From JADKCL01 sp046329055 (GTDB taxonomy: Bacteria; Bacteroidota; Bacteroidia; J057; JADKCL01), in contig JAXLVK010000018.1 in the NCBI GenBank assembly GCA_046329055.1, positions 1 through 64,000 of the forward strand: a stretch of 64,000 bases of DNA, written 5' to 3'. Of the stretch, positions 1 to 9,603 are shown piece by piece. Under the pieces are notes generated by a model, which worked only from the letters and a program-made list of their open reading frames with translations, did no database searches and was not told the origin of the DNA. The first letter of the stretch is position 1. Every line of letters begins with the position of its first letter. A program made the position numbers and the translations under genes.

Positions 1-984
1 GCTGCAGATCAATTTCGTAGTCCAGCCTGGCTGCTGTTTTTGCTGGTGATCCCGGTGTACCTGGTTTGGTACTACTGGTGGTATGACAGCCGGCGACTCG
101 TGGTGCAACTCAGTTACGACCCGAACAAGGTCGCCCCACGCCGCTTCAACTGGGCTTGGTTACGGGCCATACCTCAGGTACTTACCCTTCTGAGCCTCAT
201 TCTTTTCATCGTAGCATTGGCTAGGCCCATCACCGCAAGGGAGATCGATAGCCGGTATTCGGAGGGCATCGATATCATGCTCATCCTCGACACTTCCGGC
301 AGTATGGAGACAGAGGACTTCAGCCCCAACCGGCTGGAGGTCGCCAAGGAAACCGCTTTGAAATTCATCGACGGCCGATCCTATGACCGCATCGGCATGG
401 TGGTGTTTGCAGAGGACGCATTTTCTTATGCTCCTCTCACCCTCGATTACAACCTGCTCAAGCAACAGATCCGAAGCATAACCACGAACATCATGCCCAA
501 GGAAGGCACGGCCGTAGGCTCCGCCATCTCAGTGGGTATCAATCGCTTGAAAGAAAGCAAGACGCCTTCCAAGATCATGATCCTGCTCACCGATGGTGCC
601 AGCAACCGTGGTCAATTGGATCCAGTGACCGCTGCCGGCCTCGCCAAGCGCAACAAGATCAAAATCTATACCATCGGAATCGGCAAGAAGGAATTCCAGC
701 AGCAGACCCCGTTCGGAGTCCAAACGATTACGAGCGACTGCGACGAACCCACACTGCAAAAGATCGCCGATATCACGGGAGGAAAATTTTTCCGGTCCAC
801 CGACGAAAACAGCCTGGAAACCATCTTTGACAACATTTCCAAAATGGAAAAGGTGGAAATCCAGGAGGAGCATTACCGTGAGGAAAACGACTTGTACAGC
901 CCGATCCTGTTCGCGGGTATCCTGCTTTTCGCCTTTACGATCTTGATGATGGTGACCTTCATCCACAACCCGCTCGAAGGCTGA
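1..984 (+). CDS. batA: BatA-like von Willebrand factor A membrane protein (5' end outside window)
   Basis: The reading frame is open from the first base (A-A-D-Q-F-R-S-P-A-W), so the true start lies upstream. Two membrane segments flank a periplasmic von Willebrand A domain: one at the N-terminus (LLFLLVIPVYLVWYYWW) and one near the C-terminus (SPILFAGILLFAFTILMM). The MIDAS metal site is visible as DTSGSM, followed by LLTDGASN. The layout matches BatA of the Bacteroidota aerotolerance (Bat) operon, which normally sits beside MoxR ATPase, DUF58 and BatB genes; those would be upstream and are not seen. The family is thought to take part in envelope stress or protein maturation, but its exact role is unsettled. 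The stop codon overlaps the next start (ATGA), so it is probably co-transcribed with yggS. BatB is the main alternative. Confidence 0.85.
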   Translation, partial: AADQFRSPAWLLFLLVIPVYLVWYYWWYDSRRLVVQLSYDPNKVAPRRFNWAWLRAIPQVLTLLSLILFIVALARPITAREIDSRYSEGIDIMLILDTSGSMETEDFSPNRLEVAKETALKFIDGRSYDRIGMVVFAEDAFSYAPLTLDYNLLKQQIRSITTNIMPKEGTAVGSAISVGINRLKESKTPSKIMILLTDGASNRGQLDPVTAAGLAKRNKIKIYTIGIGKKEFQQQTPFGVQTITSDCDEPTLQKIADITGGKFFRSTDENSLETIFDNISKMEKVEIQEEHYREENDLYSPILFAGILLFAFTILMMVTFIHNPLEG

Positions 985-1664
985 TGGGTGTCAAGGAAAA
1001 CCTCGCCACTGTCCGCGCGGAAATCGAAGCCGCCTGCCTCAAGTCTGGTCGCCCTGCGAATGCCGCTCGATTGATCGCAGTCTCCAAGACGCGCCCCGTT
1101 TCCGATATCCAAGCCGCAATCGATGCTGGACAAGCGGAATTTGGCGAGAACCGGGTGCAGGAACTGGTCGAGAAGCAGCAAGCCTTGCCCAATGCCCAAT
1201 GGCACATGATCGGAAGCCTGCAGCGCAACAAGGTCCGGCAAATCGCTTCCTTCGTGCATCTGATCCATTCCATCGACTCGGATCACTTGCTATCCGAAGT
1301 CGATCGGCAAGCTGAGAAGGTTGGCCGCACCATCGATTGCCTGTTGCAGATCAACATCTCCAATGAGGACCAAAAAGGCGGCTTCGCGCCAGCTGAGGCC
1401 GAGGCATTGCTCCAAAGGATCCATGATTTTCCCCATGTTCGTATCCTTGGCTTGATGGGAATGGCCGAATTCACCGAGGACATGACTGTGGTGCGGCAGC
1501 AATTCCGCTCCCTTGCACAGTTGCGTGACAGGCTGAAATCCCTCGAAGGTCCCCAAGTGCGCATGGATGAATTGAGCATGGGCATGTCGGGAGATTTTGA
1601 AGTCGCCATCGAGGAAGGCGCCACGATGGTTCGGATCGGAAGCAGCATTTTCGGACATCGATAG
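984..1664 (+). CDS. yggS: YggS/PROSC family PLP-binding homeostasis protein
   Basis: A 226-residue protein of the usual length for the YggS (PLPBP) family of single-domain, fold-type-III PLP-binding proteins. The PLP lysine lies in LIAVSKTRP at about residue 36. Family landmarks follow in order: FGENRVQE, WHMIGSLQRNK, the QINISNEDQKGGF region, GLMGMAEF, and ELSMGMSGDFEVAI followed by VRIGSSIFG. Members have no known enzymatic reaction; they buffer free pyridoxal phosphate and affect amino-acid and keto-acid balance. The ATG overlaps the stop of the preceding BatA-like gene. A functional link to BatA is not expected, so the overlap probably reflects compact packing. Confidence 0.95.
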   Translation: MGVKENLATVRAEIEAACLKSGRPANAARLIAVSKTRPVSDIQAAIDAGQAEFGENRVQELVEKQQALPNAQWHMIGSLQRNKVRQIASFVHLIHSIDSDHLLSEVDRQAEKVGRTIDCLLQINISNEDQKGGFAPAEAEALLQRIHDFPHVRILGLMGMAEFTEDMTVVRQQFRSLAQLRDRLKSLEGPQVRMDELSMGMSGDFEVAIEEGATMVRIGSSIFGHR

Positions 1665-1734
1665 ATTAGAATCTCCGCAGACGGGGGCTTTTCAGGCAAT
1701 TTTTCGGATACTTGCCCTGTCAAAATCACCACCC

Positions 1735-2445
1735 ATGCGCGCCCTATTCATTTTTCCGCATCCTGATGACGAGTCATTTGGCCCGGCCGGAGCAATCTAC
1801 CGCCTGATTCAGGAGGGACACGAAGTCCACCTCCTTACACTCACCCGAGGGGGAGCAACCAAGGAGCGGCATCGCCTTGGCTTGACCATTGAGGAAATGG
1901 GTGCAGTCAGGGTTGCTGAAATGCATTCAGTGGCCACGGTCCTGCAACTGACATCCATGGAAATCCTTGATCTGCCGGACAGTGGATTGTTCGAAATGGC
2001 GCCGCAGGACATCATGGATGCGATTCGGCCCCATATCGACCGTGTTAAGCCGCATGTCGTCGTGACCTATCCGGTCGGCGGCATAAGCGGGTTCCCTGAC
2101 CACCTTGTATGCCACGCGGTGGTGAAGCAGCTATTCGTGGAACTTCGGATGGCAGAGGCGCCGTTTACTAAGCGGCTGGCGTTTTTCGCCTTGGACGAAT
2201 CCACAACCACAGTCCCCGCCGAGGGCAGGTTTCGGGTAGCGATGTCGGCGAGGGACTTGATCGACTGCGTTGTGGAACTCCAGGAAGGCGACCTCGACGT
2301 CTGTCAACGGGCACTGGATTGCTACGCCACGTACCAGAACGTCATCACAAGCCGTGACCCGCGAAGTTTTGGGGGCATTCAGTCGCATCGGTTTTTCCAG
2401 GTGACTACCCCTCCCAGCGGGAACATCTTCGTGGACCTTGAATGA
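1735..2445 (+). CDS. PIG-L family deacetylase
   Basis: A 236-residue member of the LmbE/PIG-L zinc deacetylase family. The hallmark HPDDE metal motif is at residues 8-12 (IFPHPDDESFG), and a second metal-ligand segment reads GFPDH. Known members remove N-acetyl groups from GlcNAc-linked substrates such as GlcNAc-malate in bacillithiol synthesis, mycothiol precursors or GlcNAc-PI; the substrate here cannot be told from sequence. The ATG at 1735 is chosen because the HPDDE motif starts a few residues later, as in the family. A longer frame back to 1597 would overlap yggS and adds unrelated sequence. It ends 6 bases before the convergent M1 peptidase gene. Confidence 0.88.
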   Translation: MRALFIFPHPDDESFGPAGAIYRLIQEGHEVHLLTLTRGGATKERHRLGLTIEEMGAVRVAEMHSVATVLQLTSMEILDLPDSGLFEMAPQDIMDAIRPHIDRVKPHVVVTYPVGGISGFPDHLVCHAVVKQLFVELRMAEAPFTKRLAFFALDESTTTVPAEGRFRVAMSARDLIDCVVELQEGDLDVCQRALDCYATYQNVITSRDPRSFGGIQSHRFFQVTTPPSGNIFVDLE

Positions 2446-2451
2446 GTCCTC

Positions 2452-4305
2452 TTACCTTCCCGGCCCTCTTTTGAGCGGCTTGAAGGTCCAAGTATTGTTT
2501 TTCTTGTCCACATCGGCCATGCGACCGCTCGGATCGATTTCCAGCTCTGTGATCGTGGACAATCCCGCCGGAATCTCGAGTACGTAGGTTCCATGCGTCC
2601 ACGGCCAAGGCTCTGCATCGGTGCGCTTCATCGCGACAGGTGATTCGGTCTTCTTGCCATACATTTCCCTCAATGGGATGTAGAAAAACTCCTGGTGACC
2701 GTCGGAGAACGTCGCAACCAAATCGATGGGCATGGGCATGTTCCCGATGCGACGGAGTTGCACGAGCGTCTTCCCGTCCTGCTCCACCACTTGCTGCACC
2801 CCATAGTCAATCACCTCCAAGGTATTGACCCAATACTCAAAGTACCAGTCCAACTCAAGTCCGCTGTGACGTTCCATGCAACGACGGAAATCATTGACTG
2901 ACGGGTGCTTGAACCCCCATTCCTTGAAGTAACGCAGGAGGCCCTTCTCCATCACATCCCGCCCAATCACATATCCCAGTTGGTGCAGGGTCACCTCGCC
3001 TTTGCTGTAAGCATTGGTTCCATAGGCGCGGTTGGTTTTGTAGTGATCCGCATGGGTTGTGAGCGGTTCTTGGAGGCCATCCTTGACCAATCGGAAATAG
3101 GAATTGTAGGAATCTTGATGCGGATCGTCGCCGAGGTCTTGATCCATGATCACCGCCATCACCTCGGATTCCGCATAGCTCGTGAAGCCCTCGTCCATCC
3201 AAGGATAAAGGGACTCATTCGTAGCGAGGACACCGTGGTACCAGCTGTGGATCATCTCATGGACGGTCACGCCCACAAGGCTCTCCAAACCACGATTGCC
3301 TGTAATCAGCGTCGCCATGGGGTATTCCATGCCGCCGTCACCGCCCTGGACCACGTAAAAATGGCTGTAGGGATAGACGCCAAAGCGCTTGTTCATTTCC
3401 CGGAAGGCCTTTTCTGTGTAAGAGGGCAATTGGTCCCAATCCTGGGTCTCATTTCCGGGTTGGTAAAAGAAATGCACCTCAGGGCCATCTTGAATCTTGC
3501 GGATCACATGTTTGTAATCGGGATCAGCCGCCCAGACAAAGTCATGGACATTGGCTGCCTTCCATTTCCAGGTGACCTTGCCCGGCTTGCGCTTGACTTC
3601 AGTCCCAGCCTTTTCGTATCCATGCCCCACATCCTGAGGATTTTGCAAGACTCCAGTCGCAGCAACACAGTAGCTGCCGTCGAGGCTCATGTTCACTTCG
3701 AAATCGCCCCAAACGCCATGGAACTCCCGCCCAATGTAGGGATTCGCATGCCAGCCCATCGGGTCGTATTCGCTGATCTTGGGATACCACTGCGACATGG
3801 AATACCGGATTCCTTCGCGGTTGTCGCGACCGGAACGGCGAATCTGCACCGGCACCTGCCCCTCGAATTCGAACTCAAACACGGTCGATCCTCCCGGCAG
3901 CAGGGCGTGGTCCAATGGAACTTGAAGAATGGTCTCCCACTCCTTCGGCTCCGTCTTCTTGCCATCCTGCTTCATTTGGGCAACATGCAGGTAGCCAATC
4001 TCATCGGGTTTCAGATCCGCGATGCGGCTACCCACACGGCTATCCGGGTCTGCGAGGCTGCGTGACCGGACGTCCATCGCCGAATTGGGTTGGAATGCAT
4101 TGGGATACAGGTGAAAGAAAACTTGCCGCAGCGTGTCTGGAGAGTGATTGGTATAGGTGAGCTTGGTTTTGCCGGTGTACCGATTGGTTGCGACATCCAT
4201 GTCCACGTCCATCTGGTACTGCACCTTCTGCTGCCAATAATTGGATTGGCCGAAAGCGGCTACACTCGACAGGGCCAACCACCCCAAAAGCGCTGTTTTT
4301 CGCAT
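2452..4305 (-). CDS. M1 family zinc metallopeptidase, secreted
   Basis: A protein of about 617 residues with a signal peptide (MRKTALLGWLALSSVAAFGQ) and the M1 aminopeptidase signature. HEMIH lies near residue 348, with the third zinc ligand glutamate in WMDEGFTSYAE downstream. The exopeptidase GAMEN motif is replaced by GGMEYPM, as is common in Bacteroidota M1 proteins of this size. The N-terminal half is the usual beta-sandwich. The role is probably periplasmic or extracellular peptide trimming. The ATG at 4305 is preferred over a TTG seven codons upstream because it begins the signal peptide. A good -7 box (TAGCTTTG, minus strand, 4328-4335) lies about 22 bases upstream. Confidence 0.92.
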   Translation of the reverse strand: MRKTALLGWLALSSVAAFGQSNYWQQKVQYQMDVDMDVATNRYTGKTKLTYTNHSPDTLRQVFFHLYPNAFQPNSAMDVRSRSLADPDSRVGSRIADLKPDEIGYLHVAQMKQDGKKTEPKEWETILQVPLDHALLPGGSTVFEFEFEGQVPVQIRRSGRDNREGIRYSMSQWYPKISEYDPMGWHANPYIGREFHGVWGDFEVNMSLDGSYCVAATGVLQNPQDVGHGYEKAGTEVKRKPGKVTWKWKAANVHDFVWAADPDYKHVIRKIQDGPEVHFFYQPGNETQDWDQLPSYTEKAFREMNKRFGVYPYSHFYVVQGGDGGMEYPMATLITGNRGLESLVGVTVHEMIHSWYHGVLATNESLYPWMDEGFTSYAESEVMAVIMDQDLGDDPHQDSYNSYFRLVKDGLQEPLTTHADHYKTNRAYGTNAYSKGEVTLHQLGYVIGRDVMEKGLLRYFKEWGFKHPSVNDFRRCMERHSGLELDWYFEYWVNTLEVIDYGVQQVVEQDGKTLVQLRRIGNMPMPIDLVATFSDGHQEFFYIPLREMYGKKTESPVAMKRTDAEPWPWTHGTYVLEIPAGLSTITELEIDPSGRMADVDKKNNTWTFKPLKRGPGR

Positions 4306-4377
4306 GAGAAATCTGTCTTTGATCAAGCAAAGCTAGGAAAACTCGGGCTAGCAGAAGGGGGTGAAAATTGTGAAGGG

Positions 4378-5861
4378 TTATTTGCTGGGCTCAGGCTGGT
4401 AATCGCCATTGAGTTTCTGCCATTTCCAGGACTTGCCTCCCTTGGTGACTTGGAGCAGCACGCTGCCACCTGTCTCCTTGAATTGCAGGCGCATCTGGTT
4501 CTCTTGGTCTTGCCATTCATCGGTATTCAACCGTGAAAAGCGGATCAACTCACCTTCCGTCGTCTTCACGGCGATGCTCCCCTCCCATTCGTTCACCGTC
4601 ACGATTTCCGTCTCAAAAGGAAGCTCCGCTTTGGTCCCTGTCGCCTCGACAACCTCGTACCGGCCGATGATGCGACGGTCTGTGAAATACTCGGGTTCAT
4701 TGATCTTGTTGGCGTAGAGGATGCGGCTGATCGTGCCACACATGTCCAGCGGGTTGCTGTGCTCGACATTGCTCAGGACCACAATCGACAGAGTGTCCTG
4801 AGGGTAAAAGAAAACATAGCTGTTCCAACCGGGCAGGTAGCCGCCGTGGGAGAACTGCATATGGCCGAAGACATCATAGACGTGCCATCCATAGCCATAG
4901 TTGTTCTTTTCGGGGCTGAACATCTTCTCCTTGGAGGTTCCCGACAGGACGATCGTGTCACTGAATGATCCCAGCCAGCGGCTCAAGTCAGCAGCGGTGC
5001 TGTACATCTCGCCCATGCCGTAAATCCACTCCTTTTTGAAGTTTTCGATCGGCTTCTTGCGTTTGCCATGCCCCTTGTAGGCCACAGCGCGGTTGTTTAC
5101 AAGGTCGAAATCTCCAAGGCCAGTATCCTCCATCCCCAAGCGATCGAAGATATTGTCCTGAAGGTAACGGTTGTAGTCCTTGCCACTGACCTTTTCCACG
5201 ATGCGTGCAAGCAGGACATAGCCGGAGTTGCTGTACCGGAAGCGCTCGCCCGGGGCAAAAGCTAGCGGCCGATCTTGAAACGATGCGATCAGGTCGTCCT
5301 TGGTTGGCACCCATCCGCCCAATTGCTTCATCCGAAACCGCAGAGGAAAGTCATTGATGTAGTCCGGAATGCCGCTCGTATGTGTGAGCAGGTGGTGGAT
5401 GGTGATGATCTCGCCCGCTGGATGAGGGTAGTCGGGCAGGTATTTGGCGATCGGATCGTGGACGCTGAGGAAGCCCTTCTCCTCCAATTGCAGGATTTCT
5501 CGGATGCGGCAACGAAGCTCTTGGAAACCGAGGCGATCATGAACCGCTTCTCATCGTTGTTGCGAAGGCCAAGGACAGGGTCCGACCAACCGTAACCGCG
5601 ATTGAGGAGCACCCGCTCCCCCTTTCCGACGAAAACTACTCCTGAAAAGCCATCCTCGAGCTCGGCAGTCCGCAGCCGTGCATCGATTCGTCCCACGACA
5701 GACTCGACCCGAGTCTGCGCGTTCGTGTCAACGGGCGAGATGCAAAGCACCCAGCACAGGACACATACCATGTAGAGGTAGCCCGCTTTCAAGCAATCGT
5801 AATTCAGCGCGCTGCCGCCCCCGGAATTTTTAGCAGCGACCGGAGAGTCCAACAGCACCAT
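4378..5861 (-). pseudogene. Serine hydrolase (class C beta-lactamase fold) split by one frameshift
   Basis: Two overlapping frames together encode one secreted class-C-type serine hydrolase of about 490 residues. The upstream frame has the signal region, then FSGVVFVGKGERVLLNRGYG and the nucleophile motif SVSK (IASVSKSFVAA). It loses family similarity just after that. The downstream frame carries on at IREILQLEEKG and YLPDYPHP, and holds the tyrosine motif YSNSGYVLLA and the HGG motif (FSHGGYLPGW). The junction is near 5500-5508; adding one base after the codon for the second Ala of FVAA restores a perfect family match. All three catalytic motifs are intact across the two parts. A single-base consensus error or a very recent mutation fits better than an old pseudogene. 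Substrate unknown. Confidence 0.85.
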
Positions 5862-5968
5862 GAATATAGGAAGAAGGACAATCGGAGATGCAGCGACAGA
5901 TGAATATTATTTTAAAAAGCGCCTAAGATTTTTCCCGTGGGGGATCATTTCCTAAATTCCCATGCTGA

Positions 5969-6844
5969 ATGTCTGCGACTGATTCGATGAAGCTGGAACC
6001 ACTGAAGATTGCTGTTGCCTTGCTATGTATATGGCTTGTCCTGCCGGGCAGCCTGCGCGCTGGCGGAGAGTCCCAAGCCTTGGGTGCGCGACGCGTGGGC
6101 CTAGGATTTGCCTACACGGGTGTGCGAGGTGACTTCTGGCAAATCGGAATGAACCCCGCTGGCATTGCCGGGATCAAGCAGATGGAAGCCGGAGCCTATA
6201 TCGAGCGTCGCTTCCTGCTCAACCAGCTGAACATGGGATCGCTTGGCTTTGCGATGCCATTTTACAAAGGGAAGCACTTCGCAGGTTTCGATGCCTCCGC
6301 ATTTGGATTTGGGGGATATGCCGAATCCAAGGTGGGATTGAGCTACGCAACGACGCTTTTCGAGCGCATCAGCCTCGGCGCAAAGCTGAACTATGCCCTC
6401 ATTTCCATCGACGGTTACGGCAACAAGTCCACATTTTTCGCAAATGCTGGCATCAATTGCATCCTGAGCAAGCACTTGAACGTCGGTTTCCGCATTTTCA
6501 ATGCCAACCGAGCCGAATTGCAGAAGGATCAGGACGAAAAGATCCCAACGACATTGGATGCTGGCCTTGCATATCAAGTCAGCGACAAGGTGTTGATCGT
6601 GGCCGACATCGAAAAACAGGTGAATTACCCCCTCTCCCTCCGCGGCGGTGTGGAATACTGCCCTGCCACCTTCATCAAGGCCAGGATCGGGGCAAGTTCC
6701 CAGCCTGTCACATTGAATGCAGGGGTTGGCATCGTGGTCAAGGGACTCAACGTTGACTTCTCCAGCACCCTGCACCAATACCTCGGCTACACTCCGGCCC
6801 TGTCCCTCAGCTACAAGTTTGGCGCTAAGACAGAGGAGGAATGA
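5969..6844 (+). CDS. Outer-membrane beta-barrel protein, PorV/PorQ (UPF0164)-like
   Basis: A 291-residue exported protein with a signal peptide (LKIAVALLCIWLVLPGSLRA). The N-terminal sequence QALGARRVGLGFAYTGVRGD, followed by NPAGIAG, resembles the PorV/PorQ-type barrels of Bacteroidota. The rest is amphipathic strands ending in aromatic residues (ALSLSYKFG). PorV and PorQ take part in T9SS export, but this gene has no T9SS neighbours and may be a separate paralogue. It overlaps the next gene by four bases, so the two barrels are probably made together. A start at the second ATG (5987) is equally possible. Confidence 0.6.
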   Translation: MSATDSMKLEPLKIAVALLCIWLVLPGSLRAGGESQALGARRVGLGFAYTGVRGDFWQIGMNPAGIAGIKQMEAGAYIERRFLLNQLNMGSLGFAMPFYKGKHFAGFDASAFGFGGYAESKVGLSYATTLFERISLGAKLNYALISIDGYGNKSTFFANAGINCILSKHLNVGFRIFNANRAELQKDQDEKIPTTLDAGLAYQVSDKVLIVADIEKQVNYPLSLRGGVEYCPATFIKARIGASSQPVTLNAGVGIVVKGLNVDFSSTLHQYLGYTPALSLSYKFGAKTEEE

Positions 6845-8991
6845 TGCGTCGGATTTCCACCATCACTTTGCTTCTGCTCTGCCTTGGCAATTTTGCCTGG
6901 GCCCAGATCGACTCGACCCGCAACGATGACGATGGCGGAATGAATCAGGTGATCGAGGACGCCATCATTGACAGTGAAAACGACAACCAAACCGACTGGA
7001 CCTTCCTCACCGACCAATGGAACGAGCTCAAGGAACGTCCTCTCAACCTGAACACCGCCTCCAAGGAAGACCTGCTCATGCTCCCAGGCATGACGGAAAT
7101 CCTCGCGAACAACCTGCTCGACTACATCCACCAATTCGGCAACCTCAGCTCATTGTATGAACTGCAGGCCGTCCCCGGGTACAACGCCCAGGTTTTCAAC
7201 CGCATCAAGGCATTCTGCCAAGTCCGGGAGGCCCAAGCCAAGGACATCAGCCCCAACACCAAGCATCCCGGCGGTCCACCCATCGGCACGATGCTGAGCG
7301 AGGCGAAGCATGAGGTCATGTTCCGCTGGGTGCGCGATATCGAGCAGGAAAAAGGCTATACTGCCCCGGACACCAACAGCGACGGCAGCCTTACGAGCCG
7401 ATACCTCGGAGATCCGAATCGCCTCTACATGCGGTATCGGATGCGGTATGGGCAAAACCTGAGTGTGGCATTGGTCGGGGAAAAGGACCAAGGCGAACCG
7501 ATCCTCTGGGATCCATCGAGGTCATTTTATGGCGTGGACTTTACCTCGTTCCACGTCTCCGTCAAGAATTTCGGGCATCTGAAATCGTTGATTGTCGGCG
7601 ATTACAATATCCAAGCCGGGCAGGGCATGTTGCTTTCCACCGGTTTGGGCTTCGGAAAGGGCAGCGAGGTGGTGAATGCGATCAAACGCCAAAACCTTGG
7701 AATCCGCCCATACGCCTCCGTCAACGAGAATCAATTCATGCGCGGAGCCGCTGGTACCGTAGCCTTCGGCGATTTTTATGCGACTGGGTTCTTTTCGCAT
7801 GTAGGCCGGTATGCGAACATCTCCGCACAAGACACCTTCAACGATGACGTGGTCCTCGTCAGTGCATTGCAAACCAGCGGATTGCACAGGACGGATAGCG
7901 AGATTGCCGACAAAGACGCGATTTTCGAAACGGCCTATGGCGGCCGGGTGGAATTCAAGAAGCGCTGGCTCAATCTCGGCGCGACCCACTATTTCCAGCA
8001 TTTCAGCAGCGTCATCCAGCCTTCCATCAAGGATTACAACCAGTGGGATTTCTCAGGGGACGCCAACTATTTGACCGGGCTCGACTTCGACATTACCGTG
8101 CGGAACTTCAACTTTTTCGGTGAAGTCGGTCGCAGCAAGTCCGGTGGCACGGGGATGATCGGCGGATTCCTAGGAAGCCTCCACCCCAAAGTGGACATCG
8201 CAGTGCTGGGGCGGAATTTCACACGGGATTTTCATGCCTTTAGAGGATATGTGTTTGCGGAGCGCCCGACGACACTTCAGAATGAACGCGGCCTCTACAT
8301 GGGCATTCGCGTGATGCCGACGACGCGGTGGACCTGTTCTGCATTCTATGACCAATTTGTCTATCCCTGGAACAGCTTCAATGTCTCCTACCCCAACCAT
8401 GGTCATGAATTCATGGGGCAGATCCAGTACCAGCCATCGCGCGAGATGCTGGTTTACCTCCGATTCCGCGCCGACAACAAGGAAACCAATGCCTCCGAGC
8501 TTCCCATCGGTCAGCAGATCGAGTCCCTGATCCCTACGCATCGCCAAGCCCTCCGGATTCACTTCCAATACAAGGTGCACCGCAACCTGACGATCCGGAC
8601 GCGGGCAGAGCATACATGGTACCAAGAGGGCGAAAAACACAACCTCGAAAAGCAGGAAAAGGGTTTCATGGCCTATCAGGACTTGACTTGGAAATTGGGT
8701 TATCGGTGGGACCTGACTGCGCGCTATGCCATATTCGATGCGCCCGATTACACCACTAGGATTTACGCCTACGAAAACGACGTACTCGGCTTTTTCAATA
8801 TTCCAGCCTATTACGGAGTTGGAAGCCGCTACTACCTGATGTTGAACTACAAGCCCAACAAAACCTTTGAGTTTTGGGCTAGATTCGCGGTTTCCAAGTT
8901 CCAATGGGACAAGGTCCAAGGATCAGGACTCTCTGAAGTTCAAGGCGATCACCGATCTGAGTTCAAGCTTCAGGTGAAAGTCAATCTCTAA
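6841..8991 (+). CDS. Helix-hairpin-helix domain protein with C-terminal beta-barrel-like region
   Basis: A 716-residue exported protein: signal peptide (ISTITLLLLCLGNFAWAQ), then a ComEA-like helix-hairpin-helix pair at about residues 58-130 (PLNLNTASKEDLLMLPGM, then the FGNLSSLYELQAVPGY hairpin). About 560 residues rich in alternating aromatic strands follow and look like an outer-membrane barrel. ComEA-type domains bind DNA in competence, but in this large Bacteroidota family the function is not established, and DNA binding at the cell surface is only inference. It is translationally coupled to the upstream barrel gene (ATG inside that gene's last codons), suggesting a two-protein outer-membrane unit. 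A dprA gene is 5 kb away but not in the same operon. Confidence 0.7.
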   Translation: MMRRISTITLLLLCLGNFAWAQIDSTRNDDDGGMNQVIEDAIIDSENDNQTDWTFLTDQWNELKERPLNLNTASKEDLLMLPGMTEILANNLLDYIHQFGNLSSLYELQAVPGYNAQVFNRIKAFCQVREAQAKDISPNTKHPGGPPIGTMLSEAKHEVMFRWVRDIEQEKGYTAPDTNSDGSLTSRYLGDPNRLYMRYRMRYGQNLSVALVGEKDQGEPILWDPSRSFYGVDFTSFHVSVKNFGHLKSLIVGDYNIQAGQGMLLSTGLGFGKGSEVVNAIKRQNLGIRPYASVNENQFMRGAAGTVAFGDFYATGFFSHVGRYANISAQDTFNDDVVLVSALQTSGLHRTDSEIADKDAIFETAYGGRVEFKKRWLNLGATHYFQHFSSVIQPSIKDYNQWDFSGDANYLTGLDFDITVRNFNFFGEVGRSKSGGTGMIGGFLGSLHPKVDIAVLGRNFTRDFHAFRGYVFAERPTTLQNERGLYMGIRVMPTTRWTCSAFYDQFVYPWNSFNVSYPNHGHEFMGQIQYQPSREMLVYLRFRADNKETNASELPIGQQIESLIPTHRQALRIHFQYKVHRNLTIRTRAEHTWYQEGEKHNLEKQEKGFMAYQDLTWKLGYRWDLTARYAIFDAPDYTTRIYAYENDVLGFFNIPAYYGVGSRYYLMLNYKPNKTFEFWARFAVSKFQWDKVQGSGLSEVQGDHRSEFKLQVKVNL

Positions 8992-9019
8992 TTGCTCACA
9001 TTTTACCCTTCCATTGGCA

Positions 9020-9382
9020 ATGGACATCGAAATCCTCCGGCAGTATTGCCTTTCCAAGCCTGGATCCACGGAATCGTTCCCCTTCGACGCGGAGACACTC
9101 GTCTTCAAAGTGATGGGAAAAATGTTTGCGATCCTTCCACTCGAAAGGCAAGAACAGATCGCGCTCAAATGCGACCCGGGAAGGGCAATCGAATTGCGCG
9201 AGGAATGGGAAGAAATCACTGCAGGCTACCACCTCAACAAGACGCATTGGAACAGTGTACGCGTCAACGGACGGCTTCCGTCTTCGCTCATCAAGGAGCT
9301 CGTTGACCACAGCTACGATTTGGTAGCAGCCTCATTGAAGAAGGCGGAAAAGGCAGCACTTGCCGATCTTCAAAATAACTGA
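9020..9382 (+). CDS. MmcQ/YjbR family protein
   Basis: A 120-residue protein of the MmcQ/YjbR (DUF419) family. It begins MDIEILRQYCLSKPGSTESF and contains the typical VFKVMGKMFAI segment, followed by CDPGRAIELREEW and HLNKTHWNSV. The fold is cyaY-like and is regarded as a possible DNA-binding or double-wing protein, but the biochemical role is unknown. The ATG at 9020 is chosen over a TTG two codons earlier. It starts 28 bases after the preceding gene's stop and could be the last gene of that transcript. Confidence 0.88.
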   Translation: MDIEILRQYCLSKPGSTESFPFDAETLVFKVMGKMFAILPLERQEQIALKCDPGRAIELREEWEEITAGYHLNKTHWNSVRVNGRLPSSLIKELVDHSYDLVAASLKKAEKAALADLQNN

Positions 9383-9424
9383 TTGCCTGTTGCTTCCGTC
9401 ACAATTTCGCAAATTTAAACACTT

Positions 9425-9457
9425 AAAAAAAAGCGGGCCGCGACAATCGCAGCCCGC
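9425..9457 (-). terminator. Intrinsic terminator for the minus-strand sigma-factor gene
   Basis: GCGGGC (9433-9438) pairs with GCCCGC (9452-9457), with an inner GCGA/TCGC stem and a CAA loop. Reading on the minus strand the stem is followed by a run of seven or more T residues. It lies about 150 bases downstream of the sigma-factor stop. On the plus strand no T-run follows, so it would not efficiently stop the MmcQ transcript. Confidence 0.75.
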
Positions 9458-9603
9458 CGAATTATCAATCAACAATACTAGAAGAACGCAACCTTTACTT
9501 GTAAAAATCAACTAGCTAAATCCGAAAGAACGAGTTACCAATTCTGTAACTTGTCATTAGGATGCAGCTTGCTGGTACTTTCCATAAATCACCAAAGAAA
9601 AGT

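Noticed and set aside
2905..4065. Plus-strand reading frame of 386 codons within the M1 peptidase gene
   Set aside because: Antisense to a clear peptidase with HEMIH and signal peptide; the translated product has no recognisable domain.
5495..5512. Programmed ribosomal frameshift in the serine hydrolase
   Set aside because: No slippery heptamer or downstream pseudoknot is seen at the junction; frame repair needs a base gain rather than a known -1 slip signal.
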